From the NCBI GenBank assembly GCA_003695505.1, contig RFIY01000178.1, forward strand, positions 1 through 8,018: 8,018 nucleotides of DNA, read 5' to 3'. How positions within the stretch are numbered: position 1 is the first letter of the stretch; each line of letters begins with the position of its first letter. The notes beneath the pieces were generated by a model, which saw nothing but the letters and a program-made list of their open reading frames with translations, was not told the DNA's origin and searched no databases. Below are positions 1 to 5,326 of the stretch, in pieces. The position numbers and the translations under genes were made by a program. This DNA is from J088 sp003695505 [NCBI: Candidatus Dadabacteria bacterium] (GTDB lineage Bacteria; J088).

Positions 1-692
1 CCGCGGAATCGGGCCCGCTGGATGCGCAGACCAATCACATTGCCGTCGGCATCGACGACCAGTCGCTCTCCGCGACTGAACGGCCAGACGTCGATGCCCC
101 GCTTGCGCACGGCGTCCTTGAGTCCCTGAAAGATGACGCTGCCGGTCAGACCGTGCCCGAGAGGACGGTGACCGCGCGGCGCGGGTTCCGCCTTTTCGTT
201 ATAGGGCCAGCAGATCTCGTTCCCCGAAAAGTAGAGTGTGCAGTCGTCGGGCGGATAGGAGGTCTTGTATGCCTTCCCGCTGGCAACGAACGGAATCCCG
301 TGCCCCTTGAGCCACTCGAAGTTGTCGCGGCTCTGCTCGCAGAAGGCGCGCAGAACCTCGTCGCTGACGACGCCGTCGGCCTCCTGTTTGACGTACCTGA
401 ACATGTTCTCGGGGTCATCGTTGTAGCCGGCCTTCTCCTGCAACTCCGTGCCGCCGCCGGCATAGAAAATCCCGCCGCTGAGCTTCGTCGATCCGCCACC
501 ACGAAAGCGATCGACGAGCAGCACCTTCGCGCCGTTGTCGTGCGCCTCGATCGCGGCCGCGGAACCGGCGCCGCCAAAGCCGACGACGACCGCGTCGAAA
601 GTTTCGTCCCAGGCGTGCAACACGCCATGTTCGTCCGTGACGCCCTGATCGTTGCCGCTGAGCGGCTGAGGGGGACGGCTGTCGAGATCCAT
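1..692 (-). CDS. FAD-binding dehydrogenase, fumarate reductase / 3-ketosteroid dehydrogenase type (N-terminal part, cut by window edge)
   Basis: Seen: the minus-strand frame stays open from position 692 to the window edge (about 230 codons; the C-terminus lies outside). After a hydrophilic leader of about 31 residues comes a Rossmann dinucleotide fold, FDAVVVGFGGAGSAAAIEA, with the GxGxxG glycines at residues 38, 40 and 43. Asp61 ends the second strand, and GGGSTKLSGGIFYAGGG follows at about 65-81. This layout is typical of the FAD_binding_2 family: fumarate reductase and succinate dehydrogenase flavoproteins and 3-ketosteroid delta-1-dehydrogenases. Start choice: AGGAGG (699-704) lies 6 bases before the ATG at 690-692. 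The in-frame ATG at 696-698 directly abuts it and is less likely. Inferred role: FAD-dependent (de)hydrogenation of an organic substrate, possibly a steroid or terpenoid ketone given the nearby SDR and P450. The substrate cannot be read from this fragment, and the catalytic domain is missing from the window. The gene has its own operator-like site (747-762) and lies 80 bases downstream of msrA. Confidence 0.85.
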   Translation of the reverse strand, partial: MDLDSRPPQPLSGNDQGVTDEHGVLHAWDETFDAVVVGFGGAGSAAAIEAHDNGAKVLLVDRFRGGGSTKLSGGIFYAGGGTELQEKAGYNDDPENMFRYVKQEADGVVSDEVLRAFCEQSRDNFEWLKGHGIPFVASGKAYKTSYPPDDCTLYFSGNEICWPYNEKAEPAPRGHRPLGHGLTGSVIFQGLKDAVRKRGIDVWPFSRGERLVVDADGNVIGLRIQRARFR

Positions 693-746
693 GTGCATCC
701 TCCTGTGTCGCGCCCGACGTGGGCCGGCAGATTGGAACGCGAACAG

Positions 747-762
747 TTTACCAAATGGTCAA
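747..762. promoter_or_regulatory. TetR-type operator candidate (RutR-like palindrome) upstream of the FAD dehydrogenase
   Basis: TTTACCAAATGGTCAA is an inverted repeat with arms TTTACCA and TGGTCAA around AA. It matches 13 of 14 defined positions of TTGACCA-N2-TGGTCAA, which I recall as the E. coli RutR (TetR family) operator. It lies 54 bases before the FAD-dehydrogenase ATG and 11 bases after the msrA stop. On the minus strand it contains TTGACC, a 5/6 match to a -35 box, but I find no convincing -10. A nearly identical site (2354-2369) precedes the P450. The regulator's identity is inferred; no regulator gene is in the window. Confidence 0.6.
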
Positions 763-772
763 CAAGTTCCCA

Positions 773-1399
773 TTACGGGCACGGCACACCGGTTCCCTGC
801 AGGCCGCAGTAGCCATCCGGATGGCGCACAAGGTATTGCTGGTGGTACGTTTCGGCGTAGTAAAACGTCCCGGCGGCGCGGATTTCCGTTGTCACCCGAC
901 CGAGGCCGGCCTTTTGCAGCGCCGCTTCGTAATCACGGCGGCTGCGCCGGGCGAGCTGGAGGTCGGCCTCCTTCAGCGTGTAGATGGCCGAACGATACTG
1001 CGTGCCGACATCGTTTCCCTGCCGCATGCCCTGCGTCGGATCGTGTACTTCCCAGAACACGCGCAGGAGGTCGCCCAGACGGAGCGTATCGGGATCCCAG
1101 ATGACCCGCACGACTTCCGCGTGCCCGGTGCGGCCGCTGCAGACGTCTTCGTAGGAGGGATGTGCCGTCACCCCGCCGGCATAGCCGACGGCCGTCAGCC
1201 AGACCCCTTCGACTTGCCAGAAACGCCGCTCCGCCCCCCAGAAGCACCCCATGCCAAACCAGATCTCGCCAAATCCGGGCGGTGCTGGCACATCGAGGCG
1301 CCGACCAAAAACCAGATGTGGCTCGGACGGGATCAGCGGTGTGTCGCGGTCAGGCAGCGGCCGCTGCGGCATCCGGATCCGATCGCGGTCCGAAAACAT
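773..1399 (-). CDS. msrA: Peptide methionine (S)-S-oxide reductase MsrA
   Basis: Reduces the S-epimer of methionine sulfoxide in proteins or as free amino acid, using thioredoxin. Seen: 208 residues, the length of long-form E. coli-type MsrA, with the N-terminal extension before the core. The catalytic motif FGMGCFWGAER places the nucleophilic cysteine at residue 52. Conserved core blocks follow: YAGG, CSGRTGHAEVVRV, FWEVHDPTQGMRQGNDVGTQYRSAIY and ETYHQQYL. Both recycling cysteines are present near the end (GYCG, Cys198; GVPCP, Cys207), so the three-cysteine relay looks intact. Start: the ATG at 1397-1399 shares its A with the SDR stop (TGATG), implying translational coupling; there is no strong separate ribosome site. 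An in-frame ATG nine codons further in is the alternative. A TTG one codon upstream lies inside the overlap and is not needed. No signal peptide, so cytoplasmic. Confidence 0.95.
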   Translation of the reverse strand: MFSDRDRIRMPQRPLPDRDTPLIPSEPHLVFGRRLDVPAPPGFGEIWFGMGCFWGAERRFWQVEGVWLTAVGYAGGVTAHPSYEDVCSGRTGHAEVVRVIWDPDTLRLGDLLRVFWEVHDPTQGMRQGNDVGTQYRSAIYTLKEADLQLARRSRRDYEAALQKAGLGRVTTEIRAAGTFYYAETYHQQYLVRHPDGYCGLQGTGVPCP

Positions 1400-2226
1400 C
1401 AACGGCGCACCGGAGCCAGCCGTGACAATACGGCCTGGTACCCCGTTGGCGCCAGGCGCTGCATCAGGTCAATCGCAACCGCATCCGGGCCAATCAGCAC
1501 GCGCCGCTGGTTGCGCCGCACACCGCGGAGGATCGCCCTGGCGGCCTGCTCCGGTGACGTGCGAGCGACCTTGTCGAAGTCCGGCCCGATGGACGCCGGA
1601 TCCCGTTCCAGCGGCCCCAGTCCGCCAACGCGGGCACTGCGTGCGATATTGGTGCGAATGCCGCCCGGATGCACGCACGTCGCGCTGACGCCGCAGCGCT
1701 CGATGTCCAGCTCTTCGCGCAAGGCCTCCGTAAAACCACGCACCGCGAACTTTGCGGCGTTATACACGGACTGGGTCGGGACGCCGATCAGTCCAAACAC
1801 GCTGGAAATGTTGACGATGTGCCCCTCGCCCGCGGCCTTGAGGTGCGGCAGGAAGGCCTTCGTGCCGTACACGACGCCCCAGAAATTGATGTTCATCAGC
1901 CACTCGAAGTCTTCCCACTCGACATCACTCACCGTGGCGCCGAGGGCCACGCCGGCGTTGTTGATCACCAGATTGACCGTTCCAAACCGATCCAGCACGG
2001 CATCGGCATGCGCAAATACCGCGTCGCGATCCGCGACATCGAGCTTCGCGTCGAGAACATCGACACCCTGGCCGCGCAAGCGGTCCGCAACCTCGGCCAC
2101 GCCTGCTTCGTTGATATCCGATATCGCAAGGCGCGCACCGCGCCGCCCCAGTTCCTCGGCGAGCGCCCGACCAATACCTGACGCCGCACCGGTAACCACC
2201 GCGACCCGATCCCTGAATGTCCGCAT
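1399..2226 (-). CDS. SDR-family NAD(P)-dependent oxidoreductase
   Basis: A classical short-chain dehydrogenase/reductase of 275 residues. Seen: the cofactor motif TGAASGIG (residues 12-19); Asp37 at the end of the second strand (AISDIN), which in this family usually favours NAD(H) over NADP(H); VINNAG (87-92); MNINFWG with the catalytic-tetrad asparagine (111-117); catalytic Ser142 in VNISSVFG; and YNAAK giving Tyr155 and Lys159. All tetrad residues are present. The C-terminal part (about 200-275) has the looser, basic sequence common in SDRs acting on lipophilic alcohols and ketones, but the substrate is unknown. Start: the ATG at 2224-2226 has AGGAG (2235-2239) 8 bases upstream. A longer open frame reaches 2289, but its extra residues precede the fold and have no ribosome site. 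First gene of a minus-strand pair with msrA (one-base overlap), divergent from the P450. Confidence 0.93.
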   Translation of the reverse strand: MRTFRDRVAVVTGAASGIGRALAEELGRRGARLAISDINEAGVAEVADRLRGQGVDVLDAKLDVADRDAVFAHADAVLDRFGTVNLVINNAGVALGATVSDVEWEDFEWLMNINFWGVVYGTKAFLPHLKAAGEGHIVNISSVFGLIGVPTQSVYNAAKFAVRGFTEALREELDIERCGVSATCVHPGGIRTNIARSARVGGLGPLERDPASIGPDFDKVARTSPEQAARAILRGVRRNQRRVLIGPDAVAIDLMQRLAPTGYQAVLSRLAPVRR

Positions 2227-2353
2227 GTTTCCAGCTCCTGTATAAAAAGTGAGTTCTGTAGCCACAAGATACTGGCCAACAGTCAGCAAGATTCAGCATA
2301 GCAGACCACCGACCACGCCCCGACTGGATCATATCCAAAATCAAACATGAATT

Positions 2354-2369
2354 TTTTCCATATGGTCAA
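2354..2369. promoter_or_regulatory. TetR-type operator candidate (RutR-like palindrome) upstream of the P450
   Basis: TTTTCCATATGGTCAA matches 12 of 14 defined positions of TTGACCA-N2-TGGTCAA. Its right arm, TGGTCAA, is identical to that of the site at 747-762; across CCAWATGGTCAA the two sites differ at one base. It ends 55 bases before the P450 ATG, almost exactly the spacing seen at the FAD-dehydrogenase gene. It overlaps the candidate -35 box, which fits repression. It could also serve the divergent SDR gene, 127 bases away. Confidence 0.58.
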
Positions 2370-2384
2370 ACTCCATGGTATGCT
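2355..2384 (+). promoter_or_regulatory. Candidate sigma-70 promoter of the P450 gene
   Basis: TTTCCA (2355-2360, 4/6 to TTGACA), an 18-base spacer, and TATGCT (2379-2384, 4/6 to TATAAT). Both boxes are weak. Support comes mainly from the AT-rich setting, the overlap with the operator-like palindrome, and a plausible leader of about 35 bases. Confidence 0.35.
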
Positions 2385-2424
2385 ATGAGCCTAACGGATG
2401 TTAGCCTGGACAGGAGGAGCCCCC

Positions 2425-3834
2425 ATGCTGCAGACCGCACCGTTGTCGACACCGCACGTCGAAGTCGATTCCAATCGTGCCCGCGAATTCACCAACGTGC
2501 GTCCATTTGAAGAAATCCCCGGACACCCCGGCTGGCCGGTTCTTGGGAATACCATCCCGATGATGGCGACGCCGGTGACCTTTCTGGAGAACTGGTACAA
2601 AAAATATGGCCCGATTTCGCGCACGCGGTCGGTGGGCGTCGATATCCTGCTGTTGCTCGGTCCGGAACTGAACCGCCTGATCCTGCTCGACCCCCACGAG
2701 GCCATCTCGAGCCGTCAGGGGCTCAGCTTCTACATGGATCCGTTCTTCAAGGACGGGCTCGTGCTGCTCGACTTCGACGAGCATAAACTGCATCGCGGGA
2801 TCATGATGTCGGCCTTCCGCAAGGAGCGGCTGGCGGAATACCTGAACCTGATGAACCCGGTCATCGACGACCATACCGATCGCTGGATGCAGACCCGCGG
2901 CGGCCGCCCTCTGGATCGCCGCACCTTCTACTTTTTCCCGAATTTCAAGCACATGGCGCTGCAGATCGCAACGCGTGTCTTTATGGGACATGAGCTGGAC
3001 GCCAACGGCGACAAGCTGATCAAGGCGTTTCAGGATGTCGTTGCCGCGAGCGTCGCCGTCGTGCGCAAGCCGATTCCTGGCACCGCGTACTACCGCGGCA
3101 TCAAGGCGCGTGAAATGCTCGAAGACTATTTTTACAGTCACATTCCCGAAAAACGCGCCAACCCGGGCCACGACCTGTTCAGCCAGCTCTGCATCGCGGA
3201 AGACGACGACGGCAACACCTTTACCGACGAGCAGATCGTCAACCACATGATCTTCCTGATGATGGCCGCGCACGATACGACGACGATGACGACGACCCGC
3301 GTCGTCTACCACCTCGCCAAGCATCTCGACTGGCAGGAAAAAGTTCGTCAGGAGTGCCGGGCGCTCGAAACGGATTTTCTGACACCGGATCATGTGATGG
3401 ACTTGCCGAACCTGGAGATGGTCATCAAGGAAGCGCTGCGCCTCTGTGCTCCGGTGCCGGGCCTGCCACGCAAGACGATCAAGGACCTCAACATCGGCGG
3501 CTACTTCGTACCGGCCGGCACGCAGGTCCAGGTCGACATGCGGCACACCCACTATATGGATGAGTACTGGGATGATCCACACGAATTTCGCCCGGAGCGC
3601 TACGCCGAAGGCGGCATCGAAAACAAGGCGCACCGCTACGCCTGGCTGCCGTTCGGCGGTGGTGCCCACAAATGCATCGGACGCCATTTCGGACTGTATC
3701 TGATTCGGGCCGTCGTACACCAGCTCACCCAGAAATATCGCTGGCATGTGCGTCCGGGTTACAAGATGCCGCTCAAGAACCCGGGGCTGCCGATGCCGGC
3801 GGACGGCTTTCCGGTGACGTTCGAGCGACTCTGA
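2425..3834 (+). CDS. Cytochrome P450 (soluble bacterial, CYP family not assigned)
   Basis: A haem-thiolate monooxygenase of 469 residues; inserts one oxygen atom into an organic substrate using electrons from a redox partner. Seen: proline-rich start of the fold (EIPGHPGWPVLGNTIP); I-helix oxygen-activation motif MMAAHDTTT with Asp284 and Thr285; K-helix ExxR (Glu336, Arg339, in KEALRL); meander region PHEFRPERY; haem loop FGGGAHKCIGRHFG with the axial Cys417. There is no N-terminal membrane anchor, so it is soluble. The overall pattern (I helix ending in repeated Thr, FGGGxHxCxG, LPxKTxKD-type block after ExxR) recalls the CYP51/CYP120/CYP26-like branch rather than camphor-type bacterial P450s; that is a resemblance only. 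Start: AGGAGG (2412-2417) is 7 bases before the ATG at 2425; the upstream in-frame ATG at 2398 lies before that ribosome site. No ferredoxin or reductase gene is in the window. An operator-like site shared with the FAD dehydrogenase suggests one pathway. Confidence 0.96.
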   Translation: MLQTAPLSTPHVEVDSNRAREFTNVRPFEEIPGHPGWPVLGNTIPMMATPVTFLENWYKKYGPISRTRSVGVDILLLLGPELNRLILLDPHEAISSRQGLSFYMDPFFKDGLVLLDFDEHKLHRGIMMSAFRKERLAEYLNLMNPVIDDHTDRWMQTRGGRPLDRRTFYFFPNFKHMALQIATRVFMGHELDANGDKLIKAFQDVVAASVAVVRKPIPGTAYYRGIKAREMLEDYFYSHIPEKRANPGHDLFSQLCIAEDDDGNTFTDEQIVNHMIFLMMAAHDTTTMTTTRVVYHLAKHLDWQEKVRQECRALETDFLTPDHVMDLPNLEMVIKEALRLCAPVPGLPRKTIKDLNIGGYFVPAGTQVQVDMRHTHYMDEYWDDPHEFRPERYAEGGIENKAHRYAWLPFGGGAHKCIGRHFGLYLIRAVVHQLTQKYRWHVRPGYKMPLKNPGLPMPADGFPVTFERL

Positions 3835-3924
3835 GCGGCCAGACCCGGATGATCACTTCACGCGGACCCCACCCGACATCAACAAGCAGGCGGGGGGGCC
3901 GCTGCTGATCGTCCGGGAAAACAT

Positions 3925-3943
3925 ATGTGTCGATCAGACACAT
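3925..3943. repeat. Inverted repeat ATGTGTC-N5-GACACAT
   Basis: A perfect 7-bp inverted repeat with loop GATCA, 90 bases after the P450 stop and 3 bases before the larger hairpin. It could be part of a tandem-hairpin terminator or a protein-binding palindrome. Confidence 0.5.
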
Positions 3944-3946
3944 TGT

Positions 3947-3984
3947 GAAACCGAAGGCCGGCCGCCGCGCTGGCCTTCGGTTTC
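3947..3984. terminator. Strong hairpin, probable P450 transcript terminator
   Basis: Arms GAAACCGAAGGCC (3947-3959) and GGCCTTCGGTTTC (3972-3984) pair perfectly over 13 bp. The stem extends to 16 pairs with one G-U pair, leaving a six-base loop. The stem is GC-rich at the loop and ends in A/T on both sides, as in bidirectional terminators, but no real T-run follows on either strand. It may therefore stabilise the 3' end rather than terminate on its own. Confidence 0.55.
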
Positions 3985-4195
3985 GCACGGGCATCTGCCC
4001 CCCCGGAACAAAAGCGCGAACCAATCGCGCACGCAGCGTAGTCACAACTCACGACGCTCGTAACCAGACTCCGGCAACTGGAGAAAGGTCCGAAGCATCG
4101 ATGCCTCTTGACCGATCGTTTTTGCGTTGTTCAGAACACCGCCAGCGCCGTGACTCCAGCCCCCGCATGGCGTGCAGCGGTACGACCGGCGCATA

Positions 4196-4222
4196 TGTCA
4201 CAATAGTAGCCCGTGCATCGTC
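4196..4222 (+). promoter_or_regulatory. ECF41-type promoter of the sigma factor gene (autoregulation)
   Basis: TGTCACA (4196-4202), 16-base spacer, CGTC (4219-4222), ending 41 bases before the sigma factor ATG. From memory, TGTCACA (-35) and CGTC (-10) form the conserved promoter of ECF41 sigma factors, and the gene that follows is an ECF41 factor by its own motifs, so positive autoregulation is expected. A second copy of the motif precedes the next gene. Confidence 0.8.
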
Positions 4223-4263
4223 TGTTGTGTTGAATCACGTCGAATCGCGGAGTACTTTATCCG

Positions 4264-5145
4264 ATGACAACGACCGTCAAAGAGGACAGCGCAGAAAACA
4301 CATTTGTTTCCCGCCGAAAGAAGCTTTTCCTCATTGCCTACCGCATGACGGGTTCGATCTGTGACAGTGAAGACCTCGTCCAGGATGCGTGGCTACGCTG
4401 GCAACGCACAGGAGCCAGCCAGGCAAGAGATGCGGATCGTTACCTTACGCGAATCATTGTCAATCTTGCGCGTGACCACCTCGTGTCCGCGCGCCGCCAA
4501 CGTGAGCGCTACATCGGGACGTGGCTGCCAGAGCCACTGTTAGCGGAGCCTTCGCGAGCGGAAGAGGGATTGATTGAAGAAGAAGCTATCCGCTTCGCCT
4601 TGCTCCATATTTGTGAGGCGCTCACGCCGAATGAGCGCGCCGTATTCGTCCTTCGTGAGTGTCTCGAACTCGACTTTCGCACAATCGCTGCGTTACTCGC
4701 ACTCTCTCCGGCAAACTGCCGGAAACTCGCCCAGCGCAGCCGCGACAAGCTTCGCGCGCACCGAGAGATTGCTCCGAGGGATGCACCAGCGGATCTGTTA
4801 CTTGCATTTTCCGAAGCAGCACGCAGCGGCAATCCCGATGCTCTGATTCGTTTGCTTCGCGATGACGCGGTGTTGTTGAGTGACGGTGGAGGCAAGGCCC
4901 TCGCCGCCCTGCACCCTGTACGGTCGCCCCTCCCGATTGCCCGTTTTTTCTCCGCGACTGCCCGGGCACTGCGACCCGAAGACCTGCACCCAATCCTCGT
5001 CAATGGAGCTGCGGGACTCCTCGCTACGCCTACGAATCAGCCGTGCACCTGCCTGACAGCCACGATCGATCACCCTGGGCGAATCACCACGATCTATCTG
5101 TTACGCAATCCCGACAAAATTCACATACCGGGACACGGAATCTGA
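4264..5145 (+). CDS. ECF41-family RNA polymerase sigma factor with fused SnoaL-like regulatory domain
   Basis: Directs RNA polymerase to a small set of promoters. Group ECF41 lacks a classical anti-sigma factor; a C-terminal SnoaL-like (NTF2-fold) extension controls activity instead. Seen in 293 residues: sigma region 2 (about 14-80, with CDSEDLVQDAWLRW at 33-46 for core binding), the linker motif YIGTWLPEP (83-91), and sigma region 4 helix-turn-helix (about 105-165, LTPNERAVFVLRE and LSPANCRKLAQRSRDKLR). The extension (about 172-293) carries DGGGK (207-211) and NPDK (282-285). WLPEP, DGGGK and NPDK are the three signatures of the group, and length is normal, so the protein looks intact. Start: ATG at 4264 with a modest GGAG (4249-4252) 11 bases upstream; region 2 starts soon after, so no much later start is possible. 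Four leucines are coded by TTA (residues 93, 144, 179, 280), unlike the P450, which has none. The downstream cytochrome b gene carries the same promoter motif. Confidence 0.95.
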   Translation: MTTTVKEDSAENTFVSRRKKLFLIAYRMTGSICDSEDLVQDAWLRWQRTGASQARDADRYLTRIIVNLARDHLVSARRQRERYIGTWLPEPLLAEPSRAEEGLIEEEAIRFALLHICEALTPNERAVFVLRECLELDFRTIAALLALSPANCRKLAQRSRDKLRAHREIAPRDAPADLLLAFSEAARSGNPDALIRLLRDDAVLLSDGGGKALAALHPVRSPLPIARFFSATARALRPEDLHPILVNGAAGLLATPTNQPCTCLTATIDHPGRITTIYLLRNPDKIHIPGHGI

Positions 5146-5189
5146 ACCAACCTTGTGGCAATAGGCGTCGGCTCCTCGCTTACCGTCAT

Positions 5190-5237
5190 CTGCCTGCATC
5201 TCACTGCTATCCCTCCTGTAATCTGGGAGGCAGGCAG
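5190..5237. repeat. Inverted repeat between sigma gene and cytochrome b gene
   Basis: CTGCCTGC (5190-5197) is perfectly complementary to GCAGGCAG (5230-5237). Between them CCTCC (5212-5216) can pair with GGAGG (5226-5230). The two pairings compete for base 5230, so they are alternatives or slightly offset stems. It lies 44 bases after the sigma stop and just before the second ECF promoter. It may end the sigma transcript, though no T-run follows. Confidence 0.4.
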
Positions 5238-5260
5238 CGACACCGTGCGCCTGCAGCGCC

Positions 5261-5288
5261 TGTCACAATCAGTGACGGTTATATCGTC
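5261..5288 (+). promoter_or_regulatory. ECF41-type promoter of the cytochrome b-like gene
   Basis: TGTCACA (5261-5267), 17-base spacer, CGTC (5285-5288), ending 38 bases before the ATG of the next gene. Both elements are identical to those upstream of the sigma gene, and the distance to the start codon is nearly the same. It is therefore the likely target promoter of the sigma factor just upstream. The -35 element also forms an inverted repeat GTCAC-N5-GTGAC (5262-5276) with the spacer, which might allow a second regulator. Confidence 0.78.
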
Positions 5289-5326
5289 ATACAGGGTATG
5301 AATCCCGCTTACCCGGAGGGACCATC

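Larger units (their letters stand above)
2227..2424. promoter_or_regulatory. Divergent SDR / P450 intergenic region
   Basis: A 198-base region between two divergent start codons, clearly richer in A and T than the flanking genes. Besides the operator (2354-2369) and P450 promoter candidate listed separately, it holds a perfect inverted repeat TGGAT-CAT-ATCCA at 2325-2337, 16 bases from the operator. This could be a second regulator site or chance. For the SDR I see only a weak candidate promoter on the minus strand (TTGTGG, 17-base spacer, TATACA), which would start transcription almost on the ribosome site, so I do not call it. Confidence 0.55.
3835..4195. other. Gene-free structured spacer between P450 and sigma factor gene
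   Basis: About 360 bases with no convincing gene; open frames here lack ribosome sites and family features. It contains a set of inverted repeats. Outer arms CGGGGGGGC (3891-3899) and GCCCCCCCG (3997-4005) enclose two hairpins (3925-3943 and 3947-3984). A further repeat, GCGCGA-N5-TCGCGC, lies at 4014-4030. From about 4031 to 4195 I see only short weak repeats. The region may hold P450 termination signals or a structured RNA; the latter is speculation. Confidence 0.5.

Noticed and set aside
146-812. Open frames on both strands (146-754 minus, 153-812 plus) over the FAD dehydrogenase
   Set aside because: The Rossmann-fold protein in another minus-strand frame explains the region and has a proper AGGAGG; these frames are shadows.
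719-2245. Long plus-strand open frame antisense to msrA and the SDR
   Set aside because: It begins with GTG, has no ribosome site and a composition typical of GC-rich shadow frames; msrA and the SDR on the other strand are unmistakable.
2227-2289. Upstream extension of the SDR
   Set aside because: The extra 21 residues precede the standard SDR beginning, and the ATG at 2224-2226 has the well-placed AGGAG.
3268-3300. ACG/GAC triplet run in the P450 as a microsatellite
   Set aside because: It encodes the conserved I-helix motif with its threonine repeats; protein constraint explains it.
2401-3747. Long minus-strand open frame antisense to the P450
   Set aside because: The P450 carries all its diagnostic motifs in the plus frame; the antisense protein shows no family features and merely mirrors the codon pattern.
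3927-4364. Plus-strand frame across the spacer upstream of the sigma gene
   Set aside because: It runs through the hairpins, the ECF promoter and the sigma start, with no ribosome site and an arginine-rich, unstructured product.
4361-4385. Minus-strand TGTCACA inside the sigma gene as a third ECF41 promoter
   Set aside because: No CGTC lies at the right distance (the nearest CGTC-like match is about 10 bases away), and there is no gene to serve.
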